From Agromyces sp. H17E-10 (GTDB taxonomy: Bacteria > Actinomycetota > Actinomycetes > Actinomycetales > Microbacteriaceae), in the NCBI RefSeq assembly GCF_022919715.1, contig NZ_CP095042.1, forward strand, positions 1 through 64,000: 64,000 nucleotides of DNA. The letters run 5' to 3'. How positions within the stretch are numbered: position 1 is the stretch's first letter; the number at the start of each line of letters is the position of its first letter. This document shows positions 48,502 through 57,514 of this stretch, in pieces. The notes beneath the pieces were generated by a model. The model made no database searches. It saw nothing but the letters and a program-made list of their open reading frames with translations, and was not told the DNA's origin. Position numbers and translations under genes: made by a program.

Positions 48502-50217
48502 CGGGGCGGCGTGCGCCGCCGACGGTGCGCGGTCCGCCTCCGTGAGTCGGCCGTCCGCGATCGAGACGACCCGGTCGACGAGCGCCGGATCGACGGGCGT
48601 GTGCGAGATGACCACCACCGTGCGGTCGTCGCCCGCGGCGCCCAGCAGATCGGCGAGCAGCGCGTCGGCCTGCTCGCGATCGACGTTCGCGGTCGGCTCG
48701 TCGAGCACGAGCACCGGAAAGCCGGCGAGCATCGCCCGGGCGAGCGCGATGCGCTGCGCCTGACCGCCGGACACGAGTGCACCGCGCTCGCCGACCTCCG
48801 CGTCGAGACCACCGCGCTCGGCGAGCCAGTCGCCGAGGCCGACCCGCTCGAGCACGTCGACGAGCTCGTCGTCGCTCGCCGTGTCGCGGGCGAAGAGCAG
48901 GTTCTGGCGCACGTCCTCGTCGAAGAGCCACGGCGACTGCTCGACGAGCCCGACGAGCCGCCGCACCGCGGCTGGATCGAGCCGGTCTGCATCGATTCCG
49001 TCGACGAGGTATTCGCCGCCGGTCACGGCCAGGAAGCGCACGAGCACGTGGGCGAGCGTCGTCTTGCCCGCCCCCGACGGACCGCGCACGAGCACGCGCT
49101 CCCCCGGCCCGAGGTCGAGGTCGATGCCCGACAGCGCGGCGCCGCGCGCGCCGGGCCACGCGGCCGAGGCGGCGACGAGCGTGAGTCGCGGCGGCCGACC
49201 GGCCCGTGGTGCAGCCGCCGGTGCGGCGGGTGCGACCGGGATCTCTGCGGGTGTCTCGCCGGGCACCGCCTCGGCGACCCGCTCGGCGCTCACGCCGGCC
49301 AGGCGCCAGGCCGTCATCGCGGGCGGCAGCGCGGCGGCGACCTCGGCGATCGCGAGGGGCACGAGGCAGAGCATCGCGAACGTCGGTCCGTCGATGCGGC
49401 CGTCGGCGAGCAGCGGCTGCCCGGCCAGCAGGCTCGCCGCGACCGCGAACCCGCCGATCGCCGTCATGAGCGCCGCGGCCGCACCCGCCGCGGAGGCGTT
49501 GGCGCGTGCGTGCCGGGCGAGGCGGTCGCCGAGCGCCTCGATACGACGGCGACTGGCCGCGGCCGCGTCGAAGGCGACGAGCGTCTCGAGCGACTGCGCA
49601 TGCTCGACGACGGCGGCCTGCAGCTCGCCGCGGAGCGGTGCGAGACGCCGCTCCGCCCGCGACGCCACCGCATGCTGCACCACGAGCGACGCACCGACGC
49701 CGATCACGAGGCAGCCCGCGACGGCGGCTGCCGAGGCGGGCGACACGAGCGCGACGCCCACCACGGCCCCCGCGAGCACGACGAGCGCGCTCACCACGGG
49801 CTGCACGACCCGCAGCGACACGTTCTGCAGTTCGTCCACGTCGCCGGTGAACCGCGCGAGCAGTTCGCCGTGCCGGAGGTCGGCGACGCCGTCGGGCGCG
49901 ACGGGCAGCATCCGTTCGAACACGCCCGTGCGGATGGCTGCGAGTTGTCGGAAGGCGGCGTCGTGCCCGGTCAGCCGTTCGAGGTAGCGGAAGACGGCGC
50001 GGCCGAGCGCGAACGCGCGCACGCCCACGATCGCGAGCGACAGGTAGAGCACGGGCGGCTGCTCCGCCGCGCGGGCGATGAGCCAGGCCGAACATGCCAG
50101 CAGCGCGACGGTCGAGCCGCCCGAGGCGACGCCGAAGAGGACCGCCGGCAGCAGCCGGCCGATCGGCGGGATGCTCGTGCGGAGCACGGCTCGGGTGCGA
50201 GTGGTGCGTTCAGACAC
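48499..50217 (-). CDS. cydC: cysteine/glutathione ABC exporter, CydC subunit
   Basis: 572-residue fused permease-ATPase subunit of the CydDC exporter, required for cytochrome bd assembly. Six membrane helices in 1-310 (VLFGVASGGSTVALLACSAW, SLAIVGVRAFALGRAV and others), then the ATPase domain with Walker A GPSGAGKTT near 380, Q-loop GLVEQSPWLFDE, signature VSGGQAQRIALARAM, and Walker B VLVLDEPTANVD. It overlaps the cydD stop by 8 nt. Confidence 0.93.
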   Translation of the reverse strand: MSERTTRTRAVLRTSIPPIGRLLPAVLFGVASGGSTVALLACSAWLIARAAEQPPVLYLSLAIVGVRAFALGRAVFRYLERLTGHDAAFRQLAAIRTGVFERMLPVAPDGVADLRHGELLARFTGDVDELQNVSLRVVQPVVSALVVLAGAVVGVALVSPASAAAVAGCLVIGVGASLVVQHAVASRAERRLAPLRGELQAAVVEHAQSLETLVAFDAAAASRRRIEALGDRLARHARANASAAGAAAALMTAIGGFAVAASLLAGQPLLADGRIDGPTFAMLCLVPLAIAEVAAALPPAMTAWRLAGVSAERVAEAVPGETPAEIPVAPAAPAAAPRAGRPPRLTLVAASAAWPGARGAALSGIDLDLGPGERVLVRGPSGAGKTTLAHVLVRFLAVTGGEYLVDGIDADRLDPAAVRRLVGLVEQSPWLFDEDVRQNLLFARDTASDDELVDVLERVGLGDWLAERGGLDAEVGERGALVSGGQAQRIALARAMLAGFPVLVLDEPTANVDREQADALLADLLGAAGDDRTVVVISHTPVDPALVDRVVSIADGRLTEADRAPSAAHAAP

Positions 50218-51904
50218 GGGCCGCCTCCTGGGAGATGACGAGGTCAGCCGCGGCCACGAGGTCGGGGCGATGGGTCGCGACGAGGACCGTGCGTCCGTCG
50301 GCGGCGAGCCGGCCGAGCCCGTGGGCGAGTTCGGCCTCCCGGCTCGGGTCCTGGGCGGAGGTGGGCTCGTCGAGGAGGAGCAGCGGGAGGTCGCGCGCGA
50401 GCAGGCGGTGCACCGCGCGCGCGATCGCCACGCGCTGTGCCTGACCGCCGCTCAGGCCGCTGCCGCCGGGGCCGACCTCGCGGCCAGCGGGCACGTCGAC
50501 GCCGGCGAGACGCAACGCCTCGTCGAGGAGCGATTCGTCCGCGGTCTCGTCGCCGAGGCGCACGTTCGACCCGACCGTTCCCGCGAGCAGCACCGGGGTC
50601 TGGCCGGCCCAGGCGATCCGCTCGCCACCGGCCGCCAGCCGACGGCCGTCGAGCGTGATCGAGCCCGAGCAGGGGGCGAACCCGAGCAGCGCGGCGAACA
50701 GCGTCGACTTTCCGCTGCCGCTCGGGCCGACCACAGCCGCCACGGCGCCGGCGGGCACTGAAACCGTCAGGTCGTCGACCACGACGCGCTCACCGCGGCG
50801 CACCGTGAGGCCGACGAGCTCGAGCCCGCGGCCGGTGGCGCTCGCGCCGCCTGCGGTGCCCGCGCCGGTCACCCTCTCCGGGCCGACCGAATCGTCGCCG
50901 AGTTCGGCGCGGGGCATGGCCACGTCGGCGACGTGGGTCGCCGCATCCGCGCCCTCGACCGCCTCGAGCAGCGCGAACGCGTCGCCCGCCGCGGTCACCC
51001 CCGCCGCCGAGGCGTGGAAGGCCGCGCCGACGTTGCGCAGCGGCAGGAAGACCTCGGGTGCGAGCACGAGCACGAACAGGCCCGCGCCGAGCAGCATGTC
51101 GGCCGAGACGAGCCGCAGGCCGATCGCGACCGCGACGAGGGCCACCGACAGGCTCGCGGCGAGCTCGAGGGTGAAGCCCGAGAGGAACGTCACCCGCAGC
51201 ACCTTCATGGTGTGGCGACGGTACCCGTCGGTGACCGTCCGGATGCGGCCGACCTGCCGTTCGGCGCGGCCGTAGAGCAGCAGGGTCGAGAGGCCGCCGA
51301 CGACCTCGAGGAACCCGCGCGACAGGGCCGACAGGCTCTCCCACTGGCGCTGCTGCACGCTCTGCGTCGCCATGCCGATGAGGGCCATGAACACCGGCGT
51401 GAGCGGCAGCACGATCACGAGGATGAGACCGGACAGCGGGTCCGCGATCCAGGCTGCGACGATGAGGGCGGGCGTCGCCACCACGGTCAGCACGAGCTGC
51501 GGGAGATACCGGCCGAAGTAGTCGTCGAGGGCGTCGAGCCCGGGCCCGAGGAGCGTCGCGATCCGCGCCGTCGGGAAGCCCGCGACACCGCTCGGCCGGC
51601 GCTCGAGCGCCGCGAGGAGTTCCGCCCGCAACTCGCCCTTCACGCGCATCGCGCCGCTCGACCCCACGAGCTCCCAGCCCCAGGCACCCAGCGCCCGGGC
51701 GCCGGCACCGCCGACGAGCAGCGCGACGAGGGGTGCGGCGTCGGCCATCGGCATCCCGTCGATCAGGCCGGTGACGAGCCCCGCGATCGCCCACGCGACC
51801 GCGATGATCGCCGCCGCCTGCACGACGGCGAGCACACCGCCCGCGACGAGGAAGCCGCGGGCCGCGCGCGAGCGCCTGACGAGTCTGGGATCGAGCGGTT
51901 TCAC
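50210..51904 (-). CDS. cydD: cysteine/glutathione ABC exporter, CydD subunit
   Basis: 564-residue partner of CydC. N-terminal membrane domain with six helices, including FLVAGGVLAVVQAAAIIAVA and LILVIVLPLTPVFMALIGM; ATPase domain with Walker [10 protein letters not shown] (near 396), signature [15 protein letters not shown] and Walker B LLLLDEPTSAQD. The GTG start at 51904 follows cydB by 12 bp. The heterodimer exports cysteine or reductant across the membrane and supports heme handling for cytochrome bd. Confidence 0.93.
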   Translation of the reverse strand: MKPLDPRLVRRSRAARGFLVAGGVLAVVQAAAIIAVAWAIAGLVTGLIDGMPMADAAPLVALLVGGAGARALGAWGWELVGSSGAMRVKGELRAELLAALERRPSGVAGFPTARIATLLGPGLDALDDYFGRYLPQLVLTVVATPALIVAAWIADPLSGLILVIVLPLTPVFMALIGMATQSVQQRQWESLSALSRGFLEVVGGLSTLLLYGRAERQVGRIRTVTDGYRRHTMKVLRVTFLSGFTLELAASLSVALVAVAIGLRLVSADMLLGAGLFVLVLAPEVFLPLRNVGAAFHASAAGVTAAGDAFALLEAVEGADAATHVADVAMPRAELGDDSVGPERVTGAGTAGGASATGRGLELVGLTVRRGERVVVDDLTVSVPAGAVAAVVGPSGSGKSTLFAALLGFAPCSGSITLDGRRLAAGGERIAWAGQTPVLLAGTVGSNVRLGDETADESLLDEALRLAGVDVPAGREVGPGGSGLSGGQAQRVAIARAVHRLLARDLPLLLLDEPTSAQDPSREAELAHGLGRLAADGRTVLVATHRPDLVAAADLVISQEAARV

Positions 51905-51916
51905 GAGGTTCCCCGA

Positions 51917-52921
51917 TCAGTGAGCGGCGGCCTCGACGTGCGCGCGGCTCACCCGCTTGCGGAAGATCCAGTACGTCCAGGCCTGGTAGGCGAGCACGAG
52001 CGGGAGGAAGATCAGCGCGACCCAGCTCATGACCGTGAGCGTGTACGGCGTCGAGGAGGCGTTCTCGATCGTGAGGCTGTTCGCCGGATCGTTCGAGGCC
52101 GGCATCACGTCGGGGAAGAGCGAGGCGAACAGGGCGAGCACGGCGGTCGCGACCGTGATCGCGAGCAGGGTGAACGCCACGCCCTCCGCGCCGCGGAGGT
52201 TCGCGAACCACCCGCCGATGAGTGCGACGGCCGCGATCCCGGCGAGGATCCAGAACCAGGTGGTGCCGAACGCGAGCCCGGTCCACAGCAGGAACACCGC
52301 TGCGACCACGATCGTGATGAGACCCGACCGCGTCGCGAGTCTCCGGGCCCGCGCCCGGAGCTCTCCCTCGGTCTTGAGCGAGGCGAACACGACGCCGTGG
52401 GTGAAGAACAGCAGGAGCGTCGTGAGTCCGCCGAGGAGCGCGTAGGGGTTGAGCAGGTCGAACAGCGTGCCCGTGTAGTTGTGGCCGGCGTCGAGCGGCA
52501 CGCCCTGCACGATGTTCGCGAACGCGACGCCCCACAGGAGCGCCGGCACGGCCGACCCGACCACGATCATGCCGTCGAACCACGCCTTCCATTTCGACTC
52601 GGGCCGCTGGTGGCGGTATTCGAACGAGACGCCGCGCGCGATGAGTGCGAGCAGGATGAGCAGGAGCGCGAGGTAGAACCCCGAGAACAGCGTCGCGTAC
52701 CACTCGGGGAAGGCGGCGAACAGGGATGCCCCTGCGACTATGACCCACGTCTCGTTGAGGTCCCACACCGGGCCGATGGTGTTGATGAGCACGCGGCGGT
52801 CGGTGTCGTCCCTGCCGAGGAACGGCAGCGACATGCCGACGCCGAAGTCGAACCCGTCGAGCACGAAGTAGCCGACGAAGAGGAATGCGACGATCCAGAA
52901 CCAGAGCGTAGAGAGATCCAT
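51917..52921 (-). CDS. cydB: cytochrome bd quinol oxidase subunit II
   Basis: 334-residue membrane subunit with eight or nine helices. The start MDLSTLWFWIVAFLFVGYFV and LDGFDFGVGMSLPFLG are diagnostic, as are INTIGPVWDLNETWVIVAG and LLILLALIARGVSFEYRHQ. It forms the core with CydA. ATG at 52921, 9 bp after cydA stops. Confidence 0.96.
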   Translation of the reverse strand: MDLSTLWFWIVAFLFVGYFVLDGFDFGVGMSLPFLGRDDTDRRVLINTIGPVWDLNETWVIVAGASLFAAFPEWYATLFSGFYLALLLILLALIARGVSFEYRHQRPESKWKAWFDGMIVVGSAVPALLWGVAFANIVQGVPLDAGHNYTGTLFDLLNPYALLGGLTTLLLFFTHGVVFASLKTEGELRARARRLATRSGLITIVVAAVFLLWTGLAFGTTWFWILAGIAAVALIGGWFANLRGAEGVAFTLLAITVATAVLALFASLFPDVMPASNDPANSLTIENASSTPYTLTVMSWVALIFLPLVLAYQAWTYWIFRKRVSRAHVEAAAH

Positions 52922-52930
52922 GTCCGTCTC

Positions 52931-54343
52931 CTAGTAGACCGTGGTGGCGGGCTCGACACGGCCCGATTCGGGGTCGGGCTCGCCGATCTCGGGCGGGCCC
53001 TTCTTGATGGCGCGGATCACGAGCCGGACCTCGACGACCGCGAGCGCGCCGTAGACGAGGGTGAACGCGACGAGCGAGATGAGCACGTCGAGGCCCGTGA
53101 CGTTGGGAGAGACCGCCGACTCGGTGGGCAGCAGGCTGAACACGATCCAGGGCTGTCGGCCCATCTCGGTGAAGATCCAGCCGACGATCATCGCGGCGAG
53201 CGACAACGGGAAGCTCCAGATCGCGATCGTCCAGATCCACCGCTGCCGGGGCATCCGGCCCTTGCGGGTGAGCCAGAGGCCGGCGACGGCGACGAGCACG
53301 TGCAGCATGCCGAGCCCGATCATCCAGCGGAACGCCCAGTAGGTGATCCAGATGATGGGCGCGTAGTCGCCCGGGCCGTAGAGCGCCTGGTAGTCGGCCT
53401 GGAGGTCGTTGATGCCCTCGACGCAGCCGTCGAAGCTGTGCGTCGAGAGGAACGACAGCAGGTAGGGCACGCGGATCGAGAACAGCTCGCTCGTGCCGTC
53501 GGGGGTGCCGAGGGTGAACAGCGAGAAGGAGGCGTCGGCGCCGCAGACGGTGTCGTACGTGGCTTCGGCCGCCGCCATCTTCATCGGCTGGGTCGCGACC
53601 ATCGCGAGGCTCAGCTGGTCGCCGAACAGGGTCGTGAGGATGCCGGAACCGACCATGAGCCAGAGGCCGAACTTGAGCGCGGGACGCATCGAGTCGAGGT
53701 GCTGGTTGCGGGCGAGGTGCCAGGCGCTCGCGCTGATGATCAGGCCGGCGGCGACCATGAAGCTCGCGGCGATCGTGTGCGGGAACGCCGCGAGGGCGAC
53801 CGGGTTCGTGAGCAGCGCCCAGATGTCGACGAGCTCGGCTCGCCCCTTCTCGGCGTTCATCTCGAACCCGACCGGGTTCTGCATGAACGCGTTCGCGGCG
53901 ATGATGAAGTACGCGGAGACGATCGTACCGACGGCGGTGCACCAGATCGTCGCGAGGTGGATGCCCCGTGGCAGCTTGTCCCACCCGAAGATCCAGAGGC
54001 CGATGAACGTCGCCTCGAAGAAGAACGCGAGCAGCCCCTCGAGCGCGAGCGGCGCACCGAAGACGTCGCCGACGAACCGCGAGTACTCCGACCAGTTCAT
54101 GCCGAACTGGAACTCCTGCACGATGCCGGTGACGACGCCCATCGCGAAGTTGATGAGGAAGATCGAGCCGAAGAACCTCGTGACCTGCAGGTACTGGGTC
54201 TTGCCCGTTCGGAACCACGCGGTCTGGAAGATCGCGACGGTCGTCGCGAGCCCGATCGTGATCGGCACGAACAGGAAGTGATAGACGGTCGTCAACCCGA
54301 ACTGCCATCGGGCGAGCAGCAACGGGTCGAGCAGCTCGTTCAC
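52931..54343 (-). CDS. cydA: cytochrome bd quinol oxidase subunit I
   Basis: 470-residue heme-binding subunit of the high-affinity bd oxidase, which passes electrons from menaquinol to oxygen. RWQFGLTTVYHFLFVPITIG near 12-31 holds a heme-ligand His; later ligands lie in the QFGMNWSEYSRFVGDVFG and MGRQPWIVFSLLPTESAVS regions. It has the short Q-loop typical of actinobacteria. GTG at 54343 is preceded by AAAGGGG. The divergent interval holds the two-copy palindrome at 54385-54424, which includes two TACGCT sequences on the minus strand that could be cydA -10 boxes. Confidence 0.97.
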   Translation of the reverse strand: MNELLDPLLLARWQFGLTTVYHFLFVPITIGLATTVAIFQTAWFRTGKTQYLQVTRFFGSIFLINFAMGVVTGIVQEFQFGMNWSEYSRFVGDVFGAPLALEGLLAFFFEATFIGLWIFGWDKLPRGIHLATIWCTAVGTIVSAYFIIAANAFMQNPVGFEMNAEKGRAELVDIWALLTNPVALAAFPHTIAASFMVAAGLIISASAWHLARNQHLDSMRPALKFGLWLMVGSGILTTLFGDQLSLAMVATQPMKMAAAEATYDTVCGADASFSLFTLGTPDGTSELFSIRVPYLLSFLSTHSFDGCVEGINDLQADYQALYGPGDYAPIIWITYWAFRWMIGLGMLHVLVAVAGLWLTRKGRMPRQRWIWTIAIWSFPLSLAAMIVGWIFTEMGRQPWIVFSLLPTESAVSPNVTGLDVLISLVAFTLVYGALAVVEVRLVIRAIKKGPPEIGEPDPESGRVEPATTVY

Positions 54344-54384
54344 GGATGCCCCTTTCGCGGACTCCGAACGTCGCGAGGACGTTC

Positions 54385-54424
54385 TTCTACACAGCGTAAA
54401 ACTCTGCTTCTACACAGCGTAGAA
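54385..54424. promoter_or_regulatory. two-copy palindromic operator between cydA and BlaI gene
   Basis: TTCTAC-ACAGC-GTAAAA at 54385-54401 and TTCTAC-ACAGC-GTAGAA at 54408-54424; the second is a perfect 6-bp dyad and the first has one mismatched arm base pair pattern. BlaI/MecI repressors bind TACA/TGTA dyads in pairs. The sites overlap TACGCT on the minus strand (putative cydA -10) and the expected -35 region of the BlaI gene. Confidence 0.75.
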
Positions 54425-54442
54425 CAAATGCGGAATCGGCGG

Positions 54443-54448
54443 TACTCT
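54443..54448 (+). promoter_or_regulatory. -10 box for leaderless start of BlaI gene
   Basis: TACTCT, 6 nt before the ATG at 54455; the second operator copy would lie in the -35 position. Confidence 0.5.
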
Positions 54449-54454
54449 GGATGT

Positions 54455-54829
54455 ATGGCGAGTCTCGGAGATCTCGAGCGCTCCGTGATGGAGCTGCTCT
54501 GGTCGAGCGACGACGCGCGCACGGCGAACGAGCTGCGCGACGCGCTCGCACTGCAGAGCGGCGACGAGGGCCGCATGGTCGCGACCACCACCGTGCTGAC
54601 CGTGCTCTCCCGGCTCGAGCGCAAGGGCTTCGTGACCCGAACCCGCGAACGTCGTCCGCACCGGTACCAGGCGCTGCTCTCGCGTGAGGAGCACACCGCC
54701 GAGCTCATGCACGAGGTGCTCGATCGCGCGAGCGACCGCGACGCCGCGCTCGCGCGGTTCGTGGGCACGGTGAGCGACGGCGAGGCGGCCACCCTCCGCC
54801 GACTGCTCGACGAGCTCGTGCGCCGCTGA
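54455..54829 (+). CDS. BlaI/MecI/CopY family repressor
   Basis: 124-residue winged-helix repressor. DLERSVMELLWSSDDARTAN and TTTVLTVLSRLERKGFVTRT are the BlaI-type helix-turn-helix and wing, followed by YQALLSREEHTAELM, the region normally cut by the partner protease, and a C-terminal dimer helix. ATG 54455 is leaderless by position. It is followed 2 nt later by an M56 protease, the classic BlaI-BlaR1 pairing. The back-to-back cydA and the palindromes between make control of cytochrome bd likely; this is inference. Confidence 0.93.
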   Translation: MASLGDLERSVMELLWSSDDARTANELRDALALQSGDEGRMVATTTVLTVLSRLERKGFVTRTRERRPHRYQALLSREEHTAELMHEVLDRASDRDAALARFVGTVSDGEAATLRRLLDELVRR

Positions 54830-54831
54830 CG

Positions 54832-55764
54832 ATGCTCGTCGTCGCCGCGGTGCTCGGCGTCCTCGCCTTCGCACTGGCGTGGCCGGTGCCGGTCGCACTC
54901 TCCCGCGCGGCCTGGCCGGCCCGCTCCCCCGCGGTCGCACTCGTGCTGTGGCAGGCCATCGCCGTCTCCGGCGGGCTCTCGATGATCGGCTGCCTGCTCA
55001 TCTACGGCGCGGCGCCCGCCGGTTCGCTGATCGGCGCGTGGAACGCGCTCGTGCCGGTGCTCTTCACCGGCCCCATCCCGCCCGAGTTCGATGTGCTCGA
55101 GCTCGCGGCGATCGTGCTCGCCGCGGGCCTCGCCCTGCACCTCGCGCTGAACCTCGCCCTCACCGCGGTGCGGGCCGAGCGCGAGCGTCGGCGCCAGCAT
55201 CAGCTCATCGCGCTGCTCGGCGATCCCATGCCCGGGCAGCCGAGCACGCGCGTGCTCGCGCATCCGACGCCGCTCGCGTATTGCGTACCGGGCATCCGTA
55301 CCGCGACGGTGCTCACCGACGGGCTCGTCGACGCCCTGAGTCCCGCCGAGCTCGCGGCGGTCATCGCGCACGAGCGGGCGCACCTCGACCAGCTGCACCA
55401 CCTGGTGCTGCTCGCGTTCCGCGCCTGGCACAGCGCCCTGCCGTGGTTCCCGATCGCGAACCGCTCGGAGCGGTCCGTCATCCTGCTCGCCGAGATGCTC
55501 GCCGATGACCGCGCACGGCGGGTGGCCGGCGACGACGCCCTGCGCGGCGCGATGCTCGTCGTCGGCGCCGACGCCGGCCCAGCCGGGCTCGGCGACGACG
55601 GCGTGATCGCCGACGCCGACATGCTCGAGGCCAGGCTCGCCCGGCTCGACGGCGGATTCGGCGGCGGGCCCGCGCGCGGGCTCGTGCTCGCGGCCTCCGT
55701 CGCGCTGGTCACGATCCCCCTACTGGGGTACGCCCTCGTCCTCACGGATGCGACTCCGGTCTGA
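54832..55764 (+). CDS. M56 family (BlaR1-like) membrane metalloprotease
   Basis: 310 residues with about four membrane segments (1-25, 35-60, 85-112, 285-305) and the zinc motif HERAH at 180-184, in VIAHERAHLDQLHHL. The domain order matches BlaR1 without the penicillin-sensing C-terminal domain, so it cannot sense beta-lactams by that route. It would cleave the repressor made by the preceding gene when an unknown signal acts on the membrane part. Confidence 0.88.
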   Translation: MLVVAAVLGVLAFALAWPVPVALSRAAWPARSPAVALVLWQAIAVSGGLSMIGCLLIYGAAPAGSLIGAWNALVPVLFTGPIPPEFDVLELAAIVLAAGLALHLALNLALTAVRAERERRRQHQLIALLGDPMPGQPSTRVLAHPTPLAYCVPGIRTATVLTDGLVDALSPAELAAVIAHERAHLDQLHHLVLLAFRAWHSALPWFPIANRSERSVILLAEMLADDRARRVAGDDALRGAMLVVGADAGPAGLGDDGVIADADMLEARLARLDGGFGGGPARGLVLAASVALVTIPLLGYALVLTDATPV

Positions 55765-55786
55765 CGCGCACACAGCTGGCGCTCGA

Positions 55787-55792
55787 TACGCT
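55787..55792 (+). promoter_or_regulatory. -10 box for leaderless start of DedA gene
   Basis: TACGCT, 6 nt before the ATG at 55799. Confidence 0.45.
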
Positions 55793-55798
55793 CGAACG

Positions 55799-56572
55799 AT
55801 GAACGAGATCCTCGACTGGATCCTGAACACGGTCCAATCGGTCGACCCGATCGTGAGGACGCTCCTCGCGGGTGTCGGCGTCATGCTCGAGACGAGCGTG
55901 CTCATCGGACTCGTCGTACCCGGCGACACGATCGTGCTCGTCGCGGCGACCGGCATCGAAGATCTGACCCAGTACTTCGCGCTCGCGATCGCCGTCATCA
56001 TCGGCGCACTCATCGGCGAGAGCATCGGCTTCGGTGTGGGCCATTGGTTCGGCCCGCACCTGCAGCACTCGCGCCTCGGCCGGAAGATCGGCGAGGACCA
56101 TTGGCACCGCGCCCAGCGCTACCTCGATCGTCGTGGCGGCCCCGCGATCTTCATCTCGCGGTTCCTGCCGGTACTGCACTCGCTCATCCCGCTGACCGTC
56201 GGCATGAGCACGATGCGCTATCGCAAGTTCATCGCGTGGACGCTCCCAGCCTGCGTCCTCTGGTCGTTCGCCTACGTCACGGTGGGGTGGCTCGCCGCCG
56301 GCAGCTATCGCGAGCTCAGTCGTGAGTTGCACTGGGCCGGCTACCTGTTCGTCGGCGTGATCGTCGTGTTCCTGCTCATCGTGTTGCTCGCGAAGAAGCT
56401 CATCGTGCGCTCGGAGGCGAAGCACATGGCCGGCGCCGGCGCCGCAGCCGCCGATGGCCCGGCCGCCGACGCGGTCGCCGGCGGGTCCACCGCCGTCGCG
56501 TCGAGCGGCAGCGACGACGAGGGGTCGGATGCCGCGGCATCCGACCCCTCGCACCACGACGTCGAGCGTTGA
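55799..56572 (+). CDS. DedA family (VTT domain) membrane protein
   Basis: 257-residue membrane protein of the DedA/VTT group, which includes undecaprenyl phosphate translocases. The family traits are VMLETSVLIGLVVPGDTIVLV, a GALIGESIGFGVGHWFGP loop, and RFLPVLHSLIPLTVGMSTMR. The last 40 residues are a low-complexity Ala/Asp/Ser tail whose coding sequence forms a terminator hairpin. ATG 55799 is likely leaderless. Confidence 0.9.
   Translation: MNEILDWILNTVQSVDPIVRTLLAGVGVMLETSVLIGLVVPGDTIVLVAATGIEDLTQYFALAIAVIIGALIGESIGFGVGHWFGPHLQHSRLGRKIGEDHWHRAQRYLDRRGGPAIFISRFLPVLHSLIPLTVGMSTMRYRKFIAWTLPACVLWSFAYVTVGWLAAGSYRELSRELHWAGYLFVGVIVVFLLIVLLAKKLIVRSEAKHMAGAGAAAADGPAADAVAGGSTAVASSGSDDEGSDAAASDPSHHDVER
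56519..56550. terminator. hairpin encoded within the DedA C-terminal tail
   Basis: 15-bp perfect stem GAGGGGTCGGATGCC and its complement with a 2-nt loop, ending 22 bp before the DedA stop and 41 bp before the osmoprotectant-binding gene stop on the other strand. It lies in coding sequence for the EGSDAAASDPS tail and can serve both convergent transcripts. Confidence 0.6.
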
Positions 56573-56590
56573 GTCACTCGACGACCGGGT

Positions 56591-57514
56591 TCAGAACAGC
56601 TTCTGCTCGGCGAGCCAGTCGCTCGCGATCTGCTCCGCCGACTCCTGGTCGTCGACGCTCTTCGCATTGAGTGCGACGAGCTCCTCGGCGGTCAGCGCCG
56701 CGCTCACGGTGTTGATGACCTCGGCCGCCTTGTCGTCGACCTTCTTGCTCACGACGGGCACGACGTTCGAGGCGAGGAACAGCCCCTTCGGGTCATCGAG
56801 CGTGACGAGATCGCTCGTCGCGATCGCCGGGTTCGCACTGAAGATGTTGACGATCTGCACATCGCCGTCCTCCAGGGCCTTGATCGTGAGCGGGCCGCCC
56901 GAGTCCTCGATCGGCGTGAACGCCACGTCGACGCCGTAGACCGACTTCAGCCCATCGGGTCCGTAGGGGCGGGTCGCGAGCTCGGAATTGCCGCCGAGCG
57001 TGAGCGGCGTCGTCACCTTCGCGAGGTCTTCGAGGCTCGTGACGCCGTTCTGCTCGGAGAACTCCTTGGTGACGTTGTACGAGTCCTGGTCGGTCGCGGA
57101 CGACTGGTCGAGCACGCGGAGCCCGTCGGGCAGCGACGTCTCGAGCTCGGCGTAGACGTCGTCGGCGGTCGTCGCCTTCGTGTCGGGCACGTAGTACTGG
57201 AGCAGGTTGCCGGTGTACTCGGGGAAGACGTCGATCGCCCCGCTCTCGATGTCGGGGATGTAGACCTCGCGCTGCCCGATGCGGAAGTCGCGCTGCACCG
57301 TGAAGCCGTTGGCCTCGAGCGCCTGTGCGTAGAGCTCGGCGATGATCTCGTTCGAGTAGTAGTCCTGCGAACCGACGACGAGCGTCTCACCGCTCGCCGC
57401 GGTCTCCGAGCCGCTGTCGAGCGGATCACCCGATGCACACCCTGCCAGGGCCACTGTCGCCCCGACCGCGACCGCCGCGAGCGCGACGAGCCGGCCTTTT
57501 CCTGCTGTGATCAT
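56591..57514 (-). CDS. osmoprotectant (glycine betaine-type) ABC transporter binding lipoprotein
   Basis: 307-residue substrate-binding protein (OpuCC/ProX/OsmX group). Signal peptide and lipobox LAGCAS with lipid-bearing Cys near 25; then LVVGSQDYYSNEIIAELYAQ and DVFPEYTGNLLQYYV, typical of the OpuAC domain. ATG 57514 follows GGGA; it overlaps the permease stop by 4 nt. Last gene of the importer operon. Substrate choline, betaine or similar is inferred. Confidence 0.92.
   Translation of the reverse strand: MITAGKGRLVALAAVAVGATVALAGCASGDPLDSGSETAASGETLVVGSQDYYSNEIIAELYAQALEANGFTVQRDFRIGQREVYIPDIESGAIDVFPEYTGNLLQYYVPDTKATTADDVYAELETSLPDGLRVLDQSSATDQDSYNVTKEFSEQNGVTSLEDLAKVTTPLTLGGNSELATRPYGPDGLKSVYGVDVAFTPIEDSGGPLTIKALEDGDVQIVNIFSANPAIATSDLVTLDDPKGLFLASNVVPVVSKKVDDKAAEVINTVSAALTAEELVALNAKSVDDQESAEQIASDWLAEQKLF

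Noticed and set aside
54385..54424. Operator copies as transposon ends or attachment sites
   Set aside because: There is no transposase, no target duplication, and the position and BlaI neighbour explain the repeats.
50933..54829. Open frame of about 1298 codons on the plus strand
   Set aside because: Shadow antisense to cydABD, whose motifs are complete; its translation is low-complexity Arg/Glu/Asp.
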